From Acidovorax sp. 69 (GTDB lineage Bacteria; Pseudomonadota; Gammaproteobacteria; Burkholderiales; Burkholderiaceae_C): 64,000 nt of DNA. The notes below the pieces were generated by a model, which worked only from the letters and a program-made list of their open reading frames with translations, did no database searches and was not told where the DNA came from. The position numbers and the translations under genes are program-made. Of this stretch, positions 51,901-61,047 are shown piece after piece (the first letter of the stretch is position 1; each line of letters begins with the position of its first letter). Location of the stretch: assembly GCF_002797445.1 (NCBI RefSeq), contig NZ_PGEP01000001.1, positions 4,588,501 through 4,652,500 of the forward strand, written 5' to 3'.

Positions 51901-53157
51901 TTGAAAAATGCCTTTCACCGCCTCGCCATCTTGCCCGTCGTGTTGGCTGCCGCACTCAGTGCGGGTGCCACCTATGCACAGGCCACTTACAAAATGGCTT
52001 ACATCGACCCGCTGTCAGGACCGTTCGCCGCCGTGGGCGAGCTGATGCTGTTGCACACGCAATATGCGGTAGACGACATCAATGCCAAAGGTGGTTTGCC
52101 AGGTGGCGTGAAGATGCAGCTGCTGCAATTCGACAGCAAACTGTCGGCGCAGGAGAGTCAAAGCGCATTGCAGGCCGCTATCGATCAGGGTGCGCGCGTC
52201 GTCATCACGGGAGGCTCTGGTTCGTCCGTGGTGTCTGCGCTCATCCAGTCCGTGAACCGCTGGAACCAGCGCAACCCCGGCAAGGAGCTGCTGGTGCTTA
52301 ACCACTCCTCCATCGACCCCGAAATGACGGGCAAGGCCTGCAGCTTCTGGCACTTCCAGACCGAGGCCAACACCGCGATGAAGATGAAGGCCATTGCCAA
52401 CACCATCAAGCGATTGCTCGACGTCAAGCAGGTCTACCTTCTGAACCAGGATTACGCACACGGCAAACAATGGGCCTTGTATGGACGCCAGTTGGTAGGC
52501 TTGGCGCGCCCGGATGTTCAGTTCGTCGGAGAAGCCCTGCACCCGATCGGCCGCGTCAAGGACTTCGCCCCCTACTTGGCCAACATCAAACAGAGTGGCG
52601 CGGACACGGTGATCACCGGCAACTGGGGGCCGGACATGAACCTGCTGCTCAAATCTGCGGGCGACGCGGGGTACAACCTGCGCTACTTCAATCACAGCGC
52701 AGGCTCGTTCCCCGGCACCGTGACAGCTGTTTCACAGGCCAAGCTGGGGCAACTCACATGGGTGGCTGAGTGGCACCCCGGCCAAGCTGACGCACCCAAA
52801 GTGGACGCTCTGGCCAAGGCCTACAAAGCCAGGACGGGCAAGGACTTCCTCGCACCACGCATTGAGTTCACGCCGCGCATGTTGGCGCTGGCCATCACCA
52901 AGGCGGGCAGCACCGACACCGTCAAAGTGGCACGCGCACTCGAAGACCTGAGCTTCGATACGGTGGTGGGCCCCGTGCGCATGCGCGCAGAAGACCATCA
53001 ACTGCTGCTGCCCCAGGTGGTCAACACCATCGCGCCGGTGGACGGAAAGGCCGTCAAGGTGGGCTGGGAGGGTACGAACTACGGATTCCGCACCGATGCG
53101 GCATACACCGGCAACGAACTGGCACAGGGCACGGATTGCAAGATGACGAGGCCCTGA
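51901..53157 (+). CDS. LivK-type ABC transporter substrate-binding protein
   Basis: A 418-residue periplasmic protein. TTG 51901 has GGAGA six bases ahead and starts a clean signal peptide (MKNAFHRLAILPVVLAAALS, cleavage near TYAQA). Another TTG at 51868 is in frame but less well placed. YKMAYIDPLSGPFAAVGE, VVITGGSGSSVVSA and VYLLNQDYAHGKQWA fit the branched-chain-amino-acid/amide-binding family, whose members often bind organic acids. The permease and ATPase genes are not adjacent. Confidence 0.9.
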   Translation: MKNAFHRLAILPVVLAAALSAGATYAQATYKMAYIDPLSGPFAAVGELMLLHTQYAVDDINAKGGLPGGVKMQLLQFDSKLSAQESQSALQAAIDQGARVVITGGSGSSVVSALIQSVNRWNQRNPGKELLVLNHSSIDPEMTGKACSFWHFQTEANTAMKMKAIANTIKRLLDVKQVYLLNQDYAHGKQWALYGRQLVGLARPDVQFVGEALHPIGRVKDFAPYLANIKQSGADTVITGNWGPDMNLLLKSAGDAGYNLRYFNHSAGSFPGTVTAVSQAKLGQLTWVAEWHPGQADAPKVDALAKAYKARTGKDFLAPRIEFTPRMLALAITKAGSTDTVKVARALEDLSFDTVVGPVRMRAEDHQLLLPQVVNTIAPVDGKAVKVGWEGTNYGFRTDAAYTGNELAQGTDCKMTRP

Positions 53158-53275
53158 CGACCGACGAGGCGGGCTGGGCGCCTATCGCCTATCCCCTACA
53201 GCGGCAGCCGCCACAGGCCGCCGCTACCATGGCCGGTCATTGCATTCATTGACCCGACCCACAAGGACCGCGCCC

Positions 53276-54346
53276 ATGCCCGACTTTCGCAGCGACACCG
53301 TCACCCAGCCCACGCCCGCCATGCGCGAGGCCATGTTCAAGGCCCCGCTGGGCGACGATGTGTTTGCCGATGACCCGTCGGTGAACGCGCTGCAGGAGCA
53401 TGCGGCCGAACTGCTGGGTTTTGAGGCGGCGCTGTTTGCGCCCTCGGGCACGCAGACCAACCTGATCGCGCTGTGGGGCCACTGCCAGCGCGGCGACGAA
53501 GCCATCGTGGGCCAGAGCTGGCACACCTACCGGTGGGAAGCGGGTGGCATGGCGGTGCTGGGTTCCATTCAGCCCCAGCCCGTAGAGACCCAACCTGATG
53601 GAACTCTGCGCGTGGCCGACATCGCGGCCGCCATCAAGCCCGACGACCCGCACTTTGCGCGCACGCGACTCATCGTGCTGGAGAACACCACGGGTGGCCA
53701 GGTGTTGCCCCCCGCCTACGTCACGGAGGTGGCGCTGTTGGCCAACCAACGCGGCCTGGCGCTGCACCTGGACGGCGCACGCCTGTTCAACGCCGCCACG
53801 GCCAATGCCGCGCGCCATGGCACGGATGTGTATGAAGAAGCGCGCAGCCTGTGCAGCCATTTCGATTCCGTGTCGCTGTGCCTGAGCAAAGGCCTGGGCG
53901 CGCCCGTGGGCTCGCTGGTGCTGGGCTCGCGCGACTTCATCCGGCAAGCCCGCCGCACCCGAAAGATCCTGGGGGGCGGCATGCGCCAAGCTGGCGTGCT
54001 GGCTGCTGCGGGCCACTACGCGCTGCAACACCATGTGCGGCGTTTGGCCGATGACCATGCCAATCTGGACCGCCTGGCGCAGGGCCTGAGCGAAGCCCAC
54101 CGCAGCCACCCGGTGCTGCAGGGCAAGGTCACCGTCTACCCCTGGCAGACCAACATCCTTTTCACCGACCTGCACGCCGATGTGGCCCCGGCCTTCACCG
54201 CCTGGCTGGCCCAGCACGGCGTGCGCGTGACCAGCAGCCTTTATGGCGGCAACACCCGGCTGCGCTGGGTGACACACCTGGATGTGAGCGCTGCGGATAT
54301 TCAGGCGGCGCTGGACTGCATTGCCCGCTTTCAGCGGCCGGGCTGA
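53276..54346 (+). CDS. ltaE: low-specificity L-threonine aldolase
   Basis: A 356-residue PLP enzyme splitting threonine or allo-threonine to glycine and acetaldehyde. FRSDTVTQPTPAMREAM, the phosphate-binding SGTQTN (58-63), LHLDGARLFNAA with the ring-contacting Asp, and Lys205 in CLSKGLGAPVGS are present. ATG 53276 has AAGGA nearby. Confidence 0.94.
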   Translation: MPDFRSDTVTQPTPAMREAMFKAPLGDDVFADDPSVNALQEHAAELLGFEAALFAPSGTQTNLIALWGHCQRGDEAIVGQSWHTYRWEAGGMAVLGSIQPQPVETQPDGTLRVADIAAAIKPDDPHFARTRLIVLENTTGGQVLPPAYVTEVALLANQRGLALHLDGARLFNAATANAARHGTDVYEEARSLCSHFDSVSLCLSKGLGAPVGSLVLGSRDFIRQARRTRKILGGGMRQAGVLAAAGHYALQHHVRRLADDHANLDRLAQGLSEAHRSHPVLQGKVTVYPWQTNILFTDLHADVAPAFTAWLAQHGVRVTSSLYGGNTRLRWVTHLDVSAADIQAALDCIARFQRPG

Positions 54347-54373
54347 TGGACCGGTGAGGGAGCGATCCCGAGG

Positions 54374-55096
54374 TCAGGCGGCGGCAGGGTAGCTTCGGCC
54401 ACCAAAAACACCGGTGCCGACGCGCACTAGGGTGCTGCCAGCCTGGATCGCGGCCTCCAGGTCGGCCGTCATGCCCAGCGACAGGGTGTCAAACTGCTCC
54501 AGCCCGGGTTCTCCCAGCACAGATATTTGGTCAAAAATCCTTCTAGCGCTTGTGTGGATTGCCAGTTGCGCTTCAAGTTCAGGAGCATGATCAGGGATGC
54601 TCATCAGCCCACGCACGCGCAGGCGTGGCAGTTTTGCGACAGCCCGCACCAACTCCAGCGCCTCGGCAGGGGCCACGCCGGACTTGGTGGGCCCGCCATC
54701 GATGTTGATCTGGATACAGACCTGCAGCGGCGGCAAATGCTCCGGACGCTGCGTCGACAGGCGCTCAGCGATCTTCAGGCGGTCCACCGTATGCACCCAG
54801 TCGAAGTGCTCTGCCACCAGGCGGGTCTTGTTGCTCTGGATGGGGCCAATACAGTGCCATTGCAGTGCAGCACCAGGCAAGGCACCCCGGACGGCGGCAA
54901 TCTTGTCCACACCTTCCTGAATGTAGTTTTCGCCAAAGGCGCGCTGCCCCGCAGCCACCGCTTCCAGCACGGCGTCGGCGCCAAAGGTCTTTGAGACGGC
55001 CAGCAGTCCGACGCTGCCAGCGCCGCGCCCAGCGGCTGTGCACGCATGCGCCATCCTGTCCAGAACCTGTTGGAGGTTGTTAGCAATCGTGGTCAT
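54374..55096 (-). CDS. YggS/PROSC family PLP homeostasis protein
   Basis: A 240-residue single-barrel PLP-binding protein. Lys36 in LLAVSKTFG binds PLP; FGENYIQEGVDK, WHCIGPIQSNKTRLVAEHFD, SGVAPAEAL and DTLSLGMTADLEAAI are family marks. YggS-type genes commonly sit beside pilT, as here, divergently with a 36-bp gap. It is believed to manage free PLP and amino-acid balance. Confidence 0.94.
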   Translation of the reverse strand: MTTIANNLQQVLDRMAHACTAAGRGAGSVGLLAVSKTFGADAVLEAVAAGQRAFGENYIQEGVDKIAAVRGALPGAALQWHCIGPIQSNKTRLVAEHFDWVHTVDRLKIAERLSTQRPEHLPPLQVCIQINIDGGPTKSGVAPAEALELVRAVAKLPRLRVRGLMSIPDHAPELEAQLAIHTSARRIFDQISVLGEPGLEQFDTLSLGMTADLEAAIQAGSTLVRVGTGVFGGRSYPAAA

Positions 55097-55132
55097 AATG
55101 TTTGACAGCGTATCAAACGATAGAGGGATTCC

Positions 55133-56176
55133 GTGGACATTACCCAACTGCTCGCGTTCAGCGTCAAGAACAAGGCCTCCGACTTGCACCTTTCGGCCGG
55201 CCTGCCGCCCATGATCCGGGTCCACGGGGATGTACGGCGCATCAACGTCGATGCGCTGGACCACAAGACCGTCCACTCCATGGTGTACGACATCATGAGC
55301 GACGCGCAACGCAAAACGTATGAAGAGTTTCTGGAGGTCGATTTCTCCTTTGAAATCGAAGGCCTGGCGCGGTTCCGTGTCAATGCCTTCAACCAGAATC
55401 GCGGCTCCGCCGCCGTGTTCCGGACCATTCCGAGCAAGATCCTCACCCTGGAACAGCTCAACGCCCCCAAAATTTTCGGCGACCTGTCCTTGAAGCCACG
55501 CGGCCTGGTGCTGGTGACCGGGCCCACGGGCTCAGGCAAGTCCACCACGCTGGCGGCCATGGTGAATTTCCTCAATGAATCCGAATACGGCCACATCCTG
55601 ACGGTGGAAGACCCGATCGAATTCGTGCACGAGTCCAAGAAGTGCCTGATCAACCAGCGTGAAGTGGGCCCGATGACGCTGTCGTTCGCGGCCGCGCTGA
55701 AATCCGCGCTGCGCGAAGATCCGGACGCCATTCTGGTCGGCGAAATGCGCGACCTCGAAACCATTCGACTGGCCATGACAGCGGCTGAAACAGGTCACCT
55801 GGTGTTTGGCACTCTGCACACGTCGAGCGCCGCCAAGACCATCGACCGGATCATTGACGTGTTCCCCGCCGAAGAAAAGGAAATGGTCCGGGCGATGTTG
55901 TCCGAATCGCTGCAGGCCGTGATTTCACAGACGCTGTGCAAGACCAAAGACGGCTCGGGCCGCGTGGCCGCCCACGAGATCATGCTGGGCACCAGCGCCA
56001 TCCGCAATCTGATCCGCGAGGCCAAGGTGGCACAGATGTACTCCACCATCCAGACCAGCAACAGCGTGGGCATGCAGACACTGGATCAGAACCTGACCGA
56101 TCTGGTGCGACGCAACATCATCAGCCCGGCCGAGGCCCGCAGCAAGGCCAAGATTCCCGAAAATTTCCCAGGATGA
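55133..56176 (+). CDS. pilT: type IV pilus retraction ATPase PilT
   Basis: A 347-residue secretion ATPase that powers pilus retraction and twitching. Walker A GPTGSGKS (130-137), Asp box TVEDPIEFVH, Walker B ILVGEMRDLETI, His box TGHLVFGTLHTSSA and the PilT-specific AIRNLIRE are present. It starts with GTG, preceded by AGAGGGA. Confidence 0.97.
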   Translation: MDITQLLAFSVKNKASDLHLSAGLPPMIRVHGDVRRINVDALDHKTVHSMVYDIMSDAQRKTYEEFLEVDFSFEIEGLARFRVNAFNQNRGSAAVFRTIPSKILTLEQLNAPKIFGDLSLKPRGLVLVTGPTGSGKSTTLAAMVNFLNESEYGHILTVEDPIEFVHESKKCLINQREVGPMTLSFAAALKSALREDPDAILVGEMRDLETIRLAMTAAETGHLVFGTLHTSSAAKTIDRIIDVFPAEEKEMVRAMLSESLQAVISQTLCKTKDGSGRVAAHEIMLGTSAIRNLIREAKVAQMYSTIQTSNSVGMQTLDQNLTDLVRRNIISPAEARSKAKIPENFPG

Positions 56177-56231
56177 TGCGACACCCCCATGACTTTGCGG
56201 CCCCACAAGGCGCCGCATACCGGAGCGAGAT

Positions 56232-56867
56232 ATGAAAGGCATTCTGAGCCTTCTGAAAATCAAGGCCCGCAGCGGCAAGCCGTCGGAAGACAACACGGAT
56301 TCCGTGCTGTTTTCTACCGCCTTTGCGGGCCAGGGCGTGGACGACTCGATGCTGGTGCCATGGGAGGCCCGTGCCGTCGAGGTGGGTGCCAAGCGCCTGC
56401 CCACCAGCCGTGGCGGCAAACTGCTGCAAGGGCTGTGGGCCAAAGACAAATACATGGTCCATCTGGACAAGGACGCGGTGGAGCGCATGGAGCGCTTCTT
56501 TGAGTTTGCGGCCATCCCCTCCAACCGCGATGTGATCCGGCAGGACGAGTACGGCAATTTCATGGTGGTGCTGCTCACGGGCACCATTGCCGTGGACCGC
56601 GTACAGCCCTGGGGCGAGCAACTGAGGCTGGCCGAAACACGCCCTGGCGACATCCTGGGCGAGATGTCGCTGCTCGACAGTGGCATCCGCTTTTCGGCCT
56701 GCACCACACTCACCGATTGCGAGATCGCTGTACTGAGTGCCGAGGCCATGGATGACATGATGACCAAGGACCCTCAACTGGCAGCCAGTCTGATTGCGCT
56801 GCTGGCACGCAAGCTGTCGCTGCGCTTGCGCGTAGTGAGCGCGCGCCTGAGCGACAACCAGAAGTGA
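56232..56867 (+). CDS. cyclic nucleotide-binding domain protein between pilT and pilU
   Basis: A 211-residue protein whose C-terminal two-thirds is a cNMP-binding beta-barrel: GNFMVVLLTGTIAVDRVQPW and ETRPGDILGEMSLLDSGIRF, with the phosphate-binding cassette GEMSLLDSG lacking the usual Arg. No DNA-binding HTH follows, so it is probably a signalling partner of the pilus motors. It lies 55 bp after pilT and 58 bp before pilU. Confidence 0.88.
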   Translation: MKGILSLLKIKARSGKPSEDNTDSVLFSTAFAGQGVDDSMLVPWEARAVEVGAKRLPTSRGGKLLQGLWAKDKYMVHLDKDAVERMERFFEFAAIPSNRDVIRQDEYGNFMVVLLTGTIAVDRVQPWGEQLRLAETRPGDILGEMSLLDSGIRFSACTTLTDCEIAVLSAEAMDDMMTKDPQLAASLIALLARKLSLRLRVVSARLSDNQK

Positions 56868-56925
56868 TGTGCAAACACAAAACCAATGATCGTCCGACAG
56901 GCGACTACCCCAGGGAGAAATTCTG

Positions 56926-58062
56926 ATGGAACGCGATCAGGCCAGTAAATTCATCAATGACCTGCTCAAGCTGATGGTGAGTCGCAACGGTAGCGACTTG
57001 TTCATCACGGCAGAGTTTCCGCCCGCCATGAAAGTCGATGGCAAGGTGACCAAGGTGTCGCCCCAGCCACTCACGCCCAACCACACGCTGACCCTGGCGC
57101 GCGCCGTGATGAGCGACAAACAGGTGGCCGATTTCGAACGCACCAAGGAGTGCAATTTCGCCATCTCGCCCGCCGGTATTGGTCGTTTCCGCGTGAATGC
57201 GTTCATCCAGCAGGGCAAGGTGGGCATGGTCATGCGGACGATTCCGCTGACCCTGCCCACCATCGATGGCTTGGGCGTGCCGCAGGTGCTGAAAGAGGTG
57301 ACGATGACCAAGCGCGGTCTGTGCATCCTGGTGGGTGCCACTGGCTCGGGCAAATCGACCACGCTCGCAGCCATGGTGGACTGGCGCAACGAGAACTCGT
57401 TCGGCCACATCATCACGGTGGAGGATCCCGTCGAATTCGTGCACCCGCACAAGAACTGCGTGGTCACGCAGCGCGAAGTGGGCCTGGATACCGACAGCTG
57501 GGAAGCTGCCCTCAAAAACACGCTGCGCCAGGCGCCCGACGTGATTTTGATGGGCGAAATCCGCGACCGCGAAACCATGGAACACGCGGTGGCCTTTGCC
57601 GAAACCGGGCACTTGTGCCTGGCCACACTGCACGCCAACAGCGCCAACCAGGCGCTCGACCGGATCATCAACTTCTTCCCCGAAGAGCGCCGCGCACAAC
57701 TGCTGATGGACCTCTCGCTCAACCTGCGCGCCATGGTGTCGCAGCGGCTGATTCCCAAGCAAGACGGCAAGGGCCGCGCGGCGGCGGTGGAAATCATGCT
57801 GAACACGCCGCTGATCTCCGATCTGATCTTCAAGGGTGATGTTTCCGAGATCAAGGAGATCATGAAAAAGAGCCGTAACCTGGGCATGCAGACCTTTGAC
57901 CAGGCACTGTTCGATGCGTATGAGGCCAATGTCATCAGCTATGAAGACGCGCTGCGCAATGCGGACTCGCTCAACGACCTGCGCCTGCAGATCAAGCTCA
58001 ACAGCCAGCGCGCCAAGTCACCCGACCTGGCACAGGGCACCGAGCACTTCGCCATCGTCTGA
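56926..58062 (+). CDS. pilU: type IV pilus ATPase PilU
   Basis: A 378-residue PilT paralogue. Walker A GATGSGKS (137-144), TVEDPVEFVHPHKNC, ILMGEIRDRETMEHAV and CLATLHANSANQALDRIINF are visible. It assists PilT in forceful retraction. A ribosome site AGGGAG precedes the ATG. A strong terminator follows. Confidence 0.95.
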   Translation: MERDQASKFINDLLKLMVSRNGSDLFITAEFPPAMKVDGKVTKVSPQPLTPNHTLTLARAVMSDKQVADFERTKECNFAISPAGIGRFRVNAFIQQGKVGMVMRTIPLTLPTIDGLGVPQVLKEVTMTKRGLCILVGATGSGKSTTLAAMVDWRNENSFGHIITVEDPVEFVHPHKNCVVTQREVGLDTDSWEAALKNTLRQAPDVILMGEIRDRETMEHAVAFAETGHLCLATLHANSANQALDRIINFFPEERRAQLLMDLSLNLRAMVSQRLIPKQDGKGRAAAVEIMLNTPLISDLIFKGDVSEIKEIMKKSRNLGMQTFDQALFDAYEANVISYEDALRNADSLNDLRLQIKLNSQRAKSPDLAQGTEHFAIV

Positions 58063-58120
58063 CGGCGCCCCGGCAACAAGCACCACGACCCTGTGGTGCG
58101 ACCCTATTCCTCCGTGTAGC

Positions 58121-58142
58121 CCCGCCCTAATGGGCGGGTTTT
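58121..58142 (+). terminator. rho-independent terminator of the pilT-pilU group
   Basis: CCCGCCC-TAAT-GGGCGGG followed by TTTT. A second small hairpin CACCAC / GTGGTG lies at 58081-58098 just before it. Confidence 0.85.
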
Positions 58143-58172
58143 CACTTCCCAGAACCCACTGACCCCACACAC

Positions 58173-59087
58173 ATGCCAAGCACCAACTCCCGCAACTACG
58201 ACGCCACCCCATCGCGCAAGGTCGCATTTCTGGGGCTGGGTGTGATGGGCTATCCCATGGCCGGCCACCTGGCGCTGGCGGGGCACGAGGTCACTGTTTA
58301 CAACCGAACCTCTGCCAAATCAGCAGCATGGTGCGAAGAGTATTCGGGCACCCGGGGCCCCAAACATGCAGCAACACCGCGCGAGGCAGCAGCCGGTGCA
58401 GAAATCGTGTTCTGCTGTGTGGGCAATGACGACGACCTGCGCTCCGTCACACTGGGGGCCGATGGCGCCTTTGCAGGCATGAAGCCGGGCGCAGTCTTTG
58501 TGGACCACACCACCGCATCTGCCGAAGTCGCGCGCGCTCTCTACGCGGCCGCCCAGGCTCTGGGCTTGCAGTTTGTGGATGCCCCCGTATCGGGCGGCCA
58601 GGCGGGGGCGCAAAACGGCCTGCTGACGGTCATGTGCGGTGGCGATGCTGCGGCTTTCGAGGCCGCACAACCAGTAGCCATGGCATTCTCGCGTGCCTTC
58701 ACGCTGCTGGGCGCCAGCGGCTCGGGCCAACTGGCCAAGATGGTCAATCAGATCTGTATTGCCGGGTTGGTGCAGGCCTTGTCCGAGGCCGTGGCTTTTG
58801 GCCAGAACGCCGGACTCGACATGAAGCAGGTGCTGGACGTGATTGGCAAAGGGGCCGCCCAGAGCTGGCAGATGGACAACCGTGGCAAGACGATGGTGGA
58901 CGGGAAATTCGACTTTGGCTTTGCGGTGGACTGGATGCGCAAAGACCTGGGCCTGGTGCTTGACGAAGCCAAGCGCAATGGCTCAAGGGTACCGGTGACT
59001 GCGCTGGTGGACCAGTTTTATGCCGACGTACAGAAACTGGGCGGCAACCGCTGGGATACTTCGAGCCTCATCAAGCGCCTGACCTGA
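58173..59087 (+). CDS. NAD(P)-dependent beta-hydroxyacid dehydrogenase (3-hydroxyisobutyrate dehydrogenase-like)
   Basis: A 304-residue oxidoreductase. Rossmann GLGVMG (21-26), substrate-binding DAPVSGGQAGAQNG (136-149) and catalytic Lys189 in QLAKMVNQI define the HIBADH/tartronate-semialdehyde reductase family. Exact substrate unclear. It stands alone between two terminators. Confidence 0.92.
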   Translation: MPSTNSRNYDATPSRKVAFLGLGVMGYPMAGHLALAGHEVTVYNRTSAKSAAWCEEYSGTRGPKHAATPREAAAGAEIVFCCVGNDDDLRSVTLGADGAFAGMKPGAVFVDHTTASAEVARALYAAAQALGLQFVDAPVSGGQAGAQNGLLTVMCGGDAAAFEAAQPVAMAFSRAFTLLGASGSGQLAKMVNQICIAGLVQALSEAVAFGQNAGLDMKQVLDVIGKGAAQSWQMDNRGKTMVDGKFDFGFAVDWMRKDLGLVLDEAKRNGSRVPVTALVDQFYADVQKLGGNRWDTSSLIKRLT

Positions 59088-59142
59088 CCGCCGCGCGCAC
59101 GCACCGGGGACACCAGGCGGCATTGCGTATCCACCCACCCGA

Positions 59143-59166
59143 GAGGCCCCGCAGGGCCTCTTGTTC
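59143..59166 (+). terminator. rho-independent terminator after the dehydrogenase
   Basis: GAGGCCC-CGCA-GGGCCTC followed by TTGTTC, 55 bp past the stop codon and before the convergent BON-domain gene. Confidence 0.75.
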
Positions 59167-59222
59167 ATTCAACGGCGCCGCAGCGCCCCTCAAACCGGAT
59201 GCTCCCTCCGCGTGTGCCCGCT

Positions 59223-59891
59223 TCAGCCGCCCGGCGACGCGCTGTTGTCCGTGGTCACCGGTGCGGGCTGGGGGGCGCTGCGGCGCAGCTCTTCATCCGA
59301 GAGAATTTCAAACACGCGCACCACCTTGCTCACGTCGCTCACGCCACGGGCGATATCCGTCGCCCGCTTGGCCTCTCGCTGCGACACACGCCCCATGAGA
59401 TAAACGGTGTTGCGCTCGGTCACGACCTTGAAAGAGTTCGCCGAAATGTCCTGGGCATCCACCAGGCTGGCGCGCACCTTGCCGGTAATGAAGGTGTCGG
59501 TAGAGCGCTGGCTCAAGCTAGAGCTGGGCATCACGGCAAGATCGTTCACGACCGAACGCGCGTTCTCCACTTTCGACACTATCTGCTCGACGGTCTGGCG
59601 ATCCTGCGCCGTGGGTACCTCGCCCGTCAGCAAGGCCTGGCGGTTGTAGCTGGTCACGTTAACGTGGGCGCGATCACCCAGGGCTTCGCGGATGCGGTTG
59701 GATGCACGCAGCTCAATGCCCTCGTCTTCGATCTGCGTGCCAGTGGTGCGGCGATCAACGGCCATCACACCACCGACAACAGCTCCGCCGACGATCAGTG
59801 GTGCGCAAGCCGACAGGCCTGCAACCAGCGCTGCCGCGGCCAGCGCAGTGCACATGGCGCGGTGGGCACGGTTCATGGTTGGGTTGTTCAT
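59223..59891 (-). CDS. BON domain lipoprotein-like protein (DolP/YraP-type)
   Basis: A 222-residue exported protein with an N-terminal signal (CTALAAAALVAGLSACAPL, lipobox-like LSAC) and two BON domains: NRIREALGDRAHVNVTSYNR and DTFITGKVRASLVDAQDISA, each ending in a VYLMGRV- or ALLTGEV-type strand. DolP-like proteins act at the outer membrane. ATG 59891 has AGGAGA seven bases ahead and overlaps the upstream stop codon (TGATG). Confidence 0.9.
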   Translation of the reverse strand: MNNPTMNRAHRAMCTALAAAALVAGLSACAPLIVGGAVVGGVMAVDRRTTGTQIEDEGIELRASNRIREALGDRAHVNVTSYNRQALLTGEVPTAQDRQTVEQIVSKVENARSVVNDLAVMPSSSLSQRSTDTFITGKVRASLVDAQDISANSFKVVTERNTVYLMGRVSQREAKRATDIARGVSDVSKVVRVFEILSDEELRRSAPQPAPVTTDNSASPGG

Positions 59892-60487
59892 CAAGGAATC
59901 TCCTGTTCACCAAGTAACTGGGCATCCACACCGTCGCTCAGGCAATGCAGCACGAGGGCATGGACCTCACGCACACGCGCTGCGCGGTCGTGGGGCACGC
60001 TGATCAACACATCGGTTTCTCGCAACAGGGCGGCCAACTTGCCACCCGTGCGGCCCGTCAGGACCACCACCGTCATATCGCGCTCATGGGCCGCCTCGGT
60101 GGCCGCCAGCAGGTTGGCGTCGTTGCCACTGACCGACAAAACCAACAGCACATCCCCGGCCTGCCCCAGCGCCCGTACTTGCCTGGCAAATTGCTGGGCC
60201 ATATCGTTGCTGCCTGTGGCGGCGGTCAGCAAGGTGCTGTCGGAGGTCAATGCCAGCGCGGCCAGTTCAGGCCGCTCTCGCTCGAACCCTGCCACACAGA
60301 AGGCGGCGAATTGCTGGGCTTCGGCGGCTGATGGGCCGTTGCCGCACGCTAGCACCTTGCCCCCGCTGGTGACGCAGGCGAGCACCGCTTGCACTGCGGC
60401 GGCAATGGGGTGGCTCAAGGCTTGCGCGGCCTGGTACTTCAGGTCGGCGCTGTCGATGAAATGCTGTTGGATGCGTTGCTCAAGCAT
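59891..60487 (-). CDS. diaA: SIS-domain protein (DiaA / phosphoheptose isomerase-like)
   Basis: A 198-residue SIS protein. LACGNGPSAAEAQQFAAFCV, LSVSGNDANLLAATEAAHER and VVLTGRTGGKLAALL are the sugar-phosphate-binding loops. The yraN-SIS-BON order matches the E. coli yraN-diaA-yraP region, favouring the DiaA role (DnaA-associated initiation factor) over heptose isomerase; the choice rests on synteny. ATG 60487 is used. Confidence 0.85.
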   Translation of the reverse strand: MLEQRIQQHFIDSADLKYQAAQALSHPIAAAVQAVLACVTSGGKVLACGNGPSAAEAQQFAAFCVAGFERERPELAALALTSDSTLLTAATGSNDMAQQFARQVRALGQAGDVLLVLSVSGNDANLLAATEAAHERDMTVVVLTGRTGGKLAALLRETDVLISVPHDRAARVREVHALVLHCLSDGVDAQLLGEQEIP

Positions 60488-60615
60488 GGAGGCCCGATGA
60501 TACCCGCCGCGTGTTACAGCTTTTGTAGCAAACCGTAGCCATCTGCATTGCCCCGGCGGTGCCAATGGCCCAAAAAGGGATGCCGGGGATTAGCGCTTGG
60601 AGGCCGCTGACACGG

Positions 60616-61047
60616 CTACTGCGCATCGAACGCCGCCTTGAGCCACTGCACAGAATCCTCCACCAGCACCACATCAAAACGGCAGGGCGGCGGCGACGGC
60701 AGACGTATCAGGTACTGCTGCGCCGCGAAGATGATGTGGCGCTGCTTGGTGGCGCCGATGCTTGCCCCGGCTCCGCCAAAGGCGGTGCTGCTGCGGCTGC
60801 GCACCTCCACGAACACCAGGGTGCCATCGCGATCGCGCATGACCAGATCAATCTCGCCCCCACCACGCCCAGGCGTCCGATAATTGCGCACCAGCAAGTG
60901 CAACCCGGCCGCCTGCAAATAGGCCAGGGCCCTGTCTTCTGCGGCGTTGCCCTGCTGTCGGGTGGTGACCGCACGGGCAACCGCAGGGCGGGACGCATCG
61001 GCCAGCCCGGAGGCCACTTCCGGTCTTCTTTTTCCAAGGAATTTCAT
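60616..61047 (-). CDS. yraN: YraN/UPF0102 family endonuclease-like protein
   Basis: A 143-residue protein with a restriction-endonuclease-like core: GNAAEDRALAYLQAAGLHLL, then GGGEIDLVMRDRDGTLVFVE followed by VRSRSS, which supplies the D-(E)xK-type residues, and a late RFDVVLVE. Function unsettled. ATG 61047 has GAGG at seven bases; its start overlaps the divergent rsmI start. Confidence 0.9.
   Translation of the reverse strand: MKFLGKRRPEVASGLADASRPAVARAVTTRQQGNAAEDRALAYLQAAGLHLLVRNYRTPGRGGGEIDLVMRDRDGTLVFVEVRSRSSTAFGGAGASIGATKQRHIIFAAQQYLIRLPSPPPCRFDVVLVEDSVQWLKAAFDAQ

Noticed and set aside
54530..54570. Third in-frame palindromic repeat, in yggS
   Set aside because: Only about 10 bases (TCTAGCGCTT) resemble the repeat core, and the protein length here matches ordinary YggS proteins, so no insertion is implied.
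55099..55120. FNR-like dyad TTTGACAGCGTATCAAA between yggS and pilT
   Set aside because: The half-sites are five bases apart instead of four and one half-site is off-consensus; the gap is only 36 bp and pilus genes are not expected targets.
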